From: Pseudomonas oleovorans subsp. oleovorans
GTDB taxonomy: Bacteria > Pseudomonadota > Gammaproteobacteria > Pseudomonadales > Pseudomonadaceae
Assembly: GCF_002197815.1 (NCBI RefSeq)
Contig: NZ_NIUB01000004.1
Span: 1 to 64,000, forward strand
Reading direction: 5' to 3'
DNA: 64,000 nt
A program made the position numbers and the translations under genes. Under the pieces are notes generated by a model that worked only from the letters and a program-made list of their open reading frames with translations, made no database searches and had not been told where the DNA came from. Positions 61,784 to 64,000 of this stretch are shown here, piece after piece (positions within the stretch are counted from its first letter, which is position 1; every line of letters begins with the position of its first letter).

Positions 61784-63763
61784 TTAGAAATTCACGCCGA
61801 AGCTGAGAGCGACGAAGTCGCGGTCGACCAACGTGTTGTAACGACCATCAAAGAAGTTGGTGTAGGACAGGCTGGCGGTATAGGTGTTCTGGTAGTCGGC
61901 ATCCAGGCCCAGGCTGACGGCCTTGGCGCCTTCGTTGAACAGGCCGTTGGGGCCATAGCCGTCGACATCATGGGAAAACGCTACGCTGGGACGCAGGTTG
62001 GCCCCGAGGAAAGCGTTGGAGTAGTCGAGCATCGCCCGTGCACGATAGCCCCAGGAATTGGCGGTGACATAACCGTGATCCCCATAGCGAGCCATCGAGG
62101 TTTCATTGGGGTCCACAGCGCTGCCGGTGATGCCATAGATCGGATCGCGGCCGTAGCGATTCTTGCTCTTGCTTTCCAATCCACCGACATGGGTGAAGCC
62201 GACCTCACCCACCAGAGTCAGACGGCTGGCCCCCAGCACCTGATCGATGAAGTGGGTAAAGGTGGTCTGGATCTGGGTGATTTCCTTACGGTTGTAGCCT
62301 TTCTGGATAGCGCCCGGAGCCGACGCCCCAGTCGCGGCCTGGGCCGGAGCCAGGGTCATCTGCTGGGTGTTGAGCTGAACCGGGGCATTCGGCCGATAGC
62401 TGATCTCGCCCTGCCAGGCGGTGCCGGTAGGCAGAGTAGTGGAGAAGCTCAGACCATAGAGCCTGATGTCCTCCGGATAATCCATGAAGTAGCTACCGTT
62501 GCCGACCGCCACCGCTGCAGCCGCCAAGAGTTGGGATTGAGCGCCCAATGTGGGGTTGTAGCCAGCGCCAGCTCCTGCTCCCAGGTTCGGGTTACCGTCG
62601 CCACCGGCCCCCCAGTAATTTCCCGAGTTGAACCAGTTGAGCCCACCACCGGCCATACTCGCACCCAGGGTGTTATAGATGCCCTGCCAGGCACCCACGA
62701 TATTCGCCAGCGCCGCTGCATCGGCATTCTTCACGCTCAGGAAGGGCGTGCGGCTGTGGTAGTTCATGAAGTAGGCACCATACTCGGTATTGTCGCCCTG
62801 CCAGCGCAGAGCCAGGCCCCACTGCCCGTCATCGCGGGCCGTGTTGTCCTTACCACGACGAACCAGCATGCCTTCCTGGGTATAAGCCAAACCGGCATCC
62901 GCAGTGCTGGTGGGAGCCATGGCTCCTCCCAATGCAGAAGCATTCAACGCATCAACCCCCTCCAGCAAGCCAACCAGTTGACTGTTGAGAATGTTGTAAT
63001 TGTCGTTGCAGCCGTTGGCAACCACATCGGCCGTGGAGAAGAAGGTGCCGCAGTTATCGACAACCGTCTGTTTCCAGCTCAGCTGATAGAAGGTCTCCAT
63101 AGACAGCTGATCTGTGATGCTCTGTGCCACATAGAACATATTGACTGGGATCAGGCCTTCCTTGACTTCGGCGCCAGGACGGCGGAAGGCGGCGGCATCG
63201 ACCGGGTTGATCGAGTTGATACTGTTCTGGATAAAGGTACTCTCACCCCAGCTGACCACCTGCTTGCCCAGGCGTACCGAACCAGGCTGATCGCCAATGC
63301 TGTAGTTGTGATAGACAAAGGTGTCGAGCCACTCGTAGCCAGAGGACTTGGCTCCCTGTTTACGCCCCTTGTCCTCGATATCCTTGAATGGACGACCTTC
63401 GTCTTTCAGTTCGAAGTCATACCAATACTTGCCGCGTACGAATACGCCAGTGTCACCGTACTTCAGCTCAAGGTCATGGATACCCTTGAAAATCTTGGAG
63501 AAAGTTTCACCACGTTTGAAGTTCAGCCGGCCATCGTCGCCGGTCTGGGTGTAGCCCGTGCCGCCATTGGCCTCACCAATGAAACGCTTATCCCGTTCGG
63601 CAGTCGACCAACTGGCCCCCACCGACAGCGACGAGTCGAACTGCCCTTCGATCTCACCGATATTGAAAGTGACGCCGAATGCCGGAGCGGCAAGGGTGGA
63701 AGCGAGGCTGACGGCCAGCGGCAGTTTTGCCAGGCGCCAGTAGGGTTTTGTTTTTGTTGTCAT
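61784..63763 (-). CDS. DUF1302 outer-membrane beta-barrel protein
   Basis: 659 aa. The signal peptide ends near ...ASTLAAPAFG, followed by VTFNIGEIEGQFDSSLSVGASW. Many alternating aromatic strands and a C-terminal Phe (SFGVNF) mark an outer-membrane barrel. VRLGKQVVSWGESTFIQNSINSINPVDAAAFRRPG is the family signature. A Gly/Ala/Asn-rich low-complexity loop lies at about 365-415. Such proteins always travel with DUF1329 partners. The cluster probably handles a hydrophobic substrate, by inference. Confidence 0.9.
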   Translation of the reverse strand: MTTKTKPYWRLAKLPLAVSLASTLAAPAFGVTFNIGEIEGQFDSSLSVGASWSTAERDKRFIGEANGGTGYTQTGDDGRLNFKRGETFSKIFKGIHDLELKYGDTGVFVRGKYWYDFELKDEGRPFKDIEDKGRKQGAKSSGYEWLDTFVYHNYSIGDQPGSVRLGKQVVSWGESTFIQNSINSINPVDAAAFRRPGAEVKEGLIPVNMFYVAQSITDQLSMETFYQLSWKQTVVDNCGTFFSTADVVANGCNDNYNILNSQLVGLLEGVDALNASALGGAMAPTSTADAGLAYTQEGMLVRRGKDNTARDDGQWGLALRWQGDNTEYGAYFMNYHSRTPFLSVKNADAAALANIVGAWQGIYNTLGASMAGGGLNWFNSGNYWGAGGDGNPNLGAGAGAGYNPTLGAQSQLLAAAAVAVGNGSYFMDYPEDIRLYGLSFSTTLPTGTAWQGEISYRPNAPVQLNTQQMTLAPAQAATGASAPGAIQKGYNRKEITQIQTTFTHFIDQVLGASRLTLVGEVGFTHVGGLESKSKNRYGRDPIYGITGSAVDPNETSMARYGDHGYVTANSWGYRARAMLDYSNAFLGANLRPSVAFSHDVDGYGPNGLFNEGAKAVSLGLDADYQNTYTASLSYTNFFDGRYNTLVDRDFVALSFGVNF

Positions 63764-63928
63764 CGACGCTACTCCATGTGTTTTTTGTTATGGATGCTTT
63801 GACTATAGCCAGCGGGTGGTACTGCTTGATCCCTCGAAAGTGTGATTTGCAGCCCCCTGGCTCTCTGGCTCGCAGGTTTCAGGCCCTGCCCCTAGCCAAG
63901 CATGGACGGGAAACAGCAATTAGCAAGC

Positions 63929-63942
63929 CAAACGCTTGTTTG
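63929..63942. promoter_or_regulatory. PsrA-like operator upstream of the DUF1302 gene
   Basis: CAAAC-GCTT-GTTTG exactly fits the P. aeruginosa PsrA site (G/C)AAAC-N2-4-GTTT(G/C), as I recall it. It lies 166 bp upstream of the DUF1302 start and overlaps a second dyad at 63940-63972. Confidence 0.55.
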
Positions 63943-63972
63943 ACTGAGCGGTCACTTTCACCGCCCAGTCAA
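63940..63972. promoter_or_regulatory. Second dyad, TetR-type operator candidate
   Basis: TTGACTGAGCGG (63940-63951) and the inverse of CCGCCCAGTCAA (63961-63972) match at 11 of 12 positions, with a 9-nt spacer. TGACYGARCGGTCA-like words are common operators of TetR regulators. A divergent gene beyond the window may share this control. Confidence 0.45.
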
Positions 63973-64000
63973 TTCGCACCTCACAGCGTGGACAGGAACG

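Noticed and set aside
61970..63802. 610-codon open frame opposite the DUF1302 gene
   Set aside because: Antisense shadow. The minus-strand frame has a signal peptide, barrel strands and a family signature.

Overview
The window is about 62-65% GC by eye and reads as the chromosome of a Pseudomonas, most like the P. mendocina / P. oleovorans / P. stutzeri side of the genus. The evidence is gene content, protein sequences close to those I remember from P. aeruginosa, and conserved blocks of gene order. No organism name can be proved from the sequence alone.

Layout. 1-283: the start of an IS66-type transposase, cut by the window edge. 417-9564 (minus): the classic translation and RNA operon, in transcription order tRNA-Leu, tRNA-fMet, rimP, nusA, infB, rbfA, truB, rpsO, pnp. 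9572-15849 (minus): secG, tpiA, glmM, folP, ftsH and a frameshifted rlmE. 15940-21575: yhbY (plus), then a DUF4149 membrane protein, greA, carB and carA (minus), with a probable attenuator leader before carA. 21853-24001: an inserted type II restriction-modification pair, tail to tail, between carA and dapB. 24059-28773 (minus): dapB, dnaJ, dnaK, grpE with a heat-shock promoter. 28931-34742: recN, fur, bamE, rnfH, ratA, a sodium symporter and smpB. 34929-40623: the lactate locus lldR, lldP, lldD, dld with an LldR palindrome. 40915-44956: clpB, a nitroreductase and a glutathione peroxidase. 45137-50347: slyD, a DUF3565 protein, ackA, pta and a lysophosphatidate-type acyltransferase. 50363-51472: a wrecked CHASE/EAL cyclic-di-GMP gene. 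51719-57205: two OmpA-type lipoproteins, a metallo-beta-lactamase-fold hydrolase, an OruR-like AraC regulator, a PF10118 protein and an alpha/beta hydrolase. 57323-63763 (minus): a MalT-like LuxR regulator and a DUF1329/DUF1302 envelope pair, preceded by a PsrA-like operator.

Most of the window is housekeeping. The most unusual signal is in the gaps between genes. Three non-coding MITEs (two near-identical 158-bp copies at 30695 and 60187, and a related 180-bp element at 56025) share IS4-like ends. Each sits inside an intrinsic terminator. In each case the target-site duplication is exactly the tip of the terminator hairpin: three stem base pairs on each side plus the loop. The duplication is 10 bp where the loop is 4 nt and 11 bp where the loop is 5 nt. 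This suggests a transposition system that recognises or cuts extruded terminator hairpins.

Other points of note: a carAB leader with a 19-codon peptide, T-rich tract, pause hairpin and terminator, whose promoter region probably overlaps the first codons of the inserted methyltransferase; a 2-nt loss in a GC repeat that breaks rlmE; a 25-codon ORF coupled to lldP; a large foldback repeat filling the glmM-folP gap; and the multiply broken CHASE-EAL gene.
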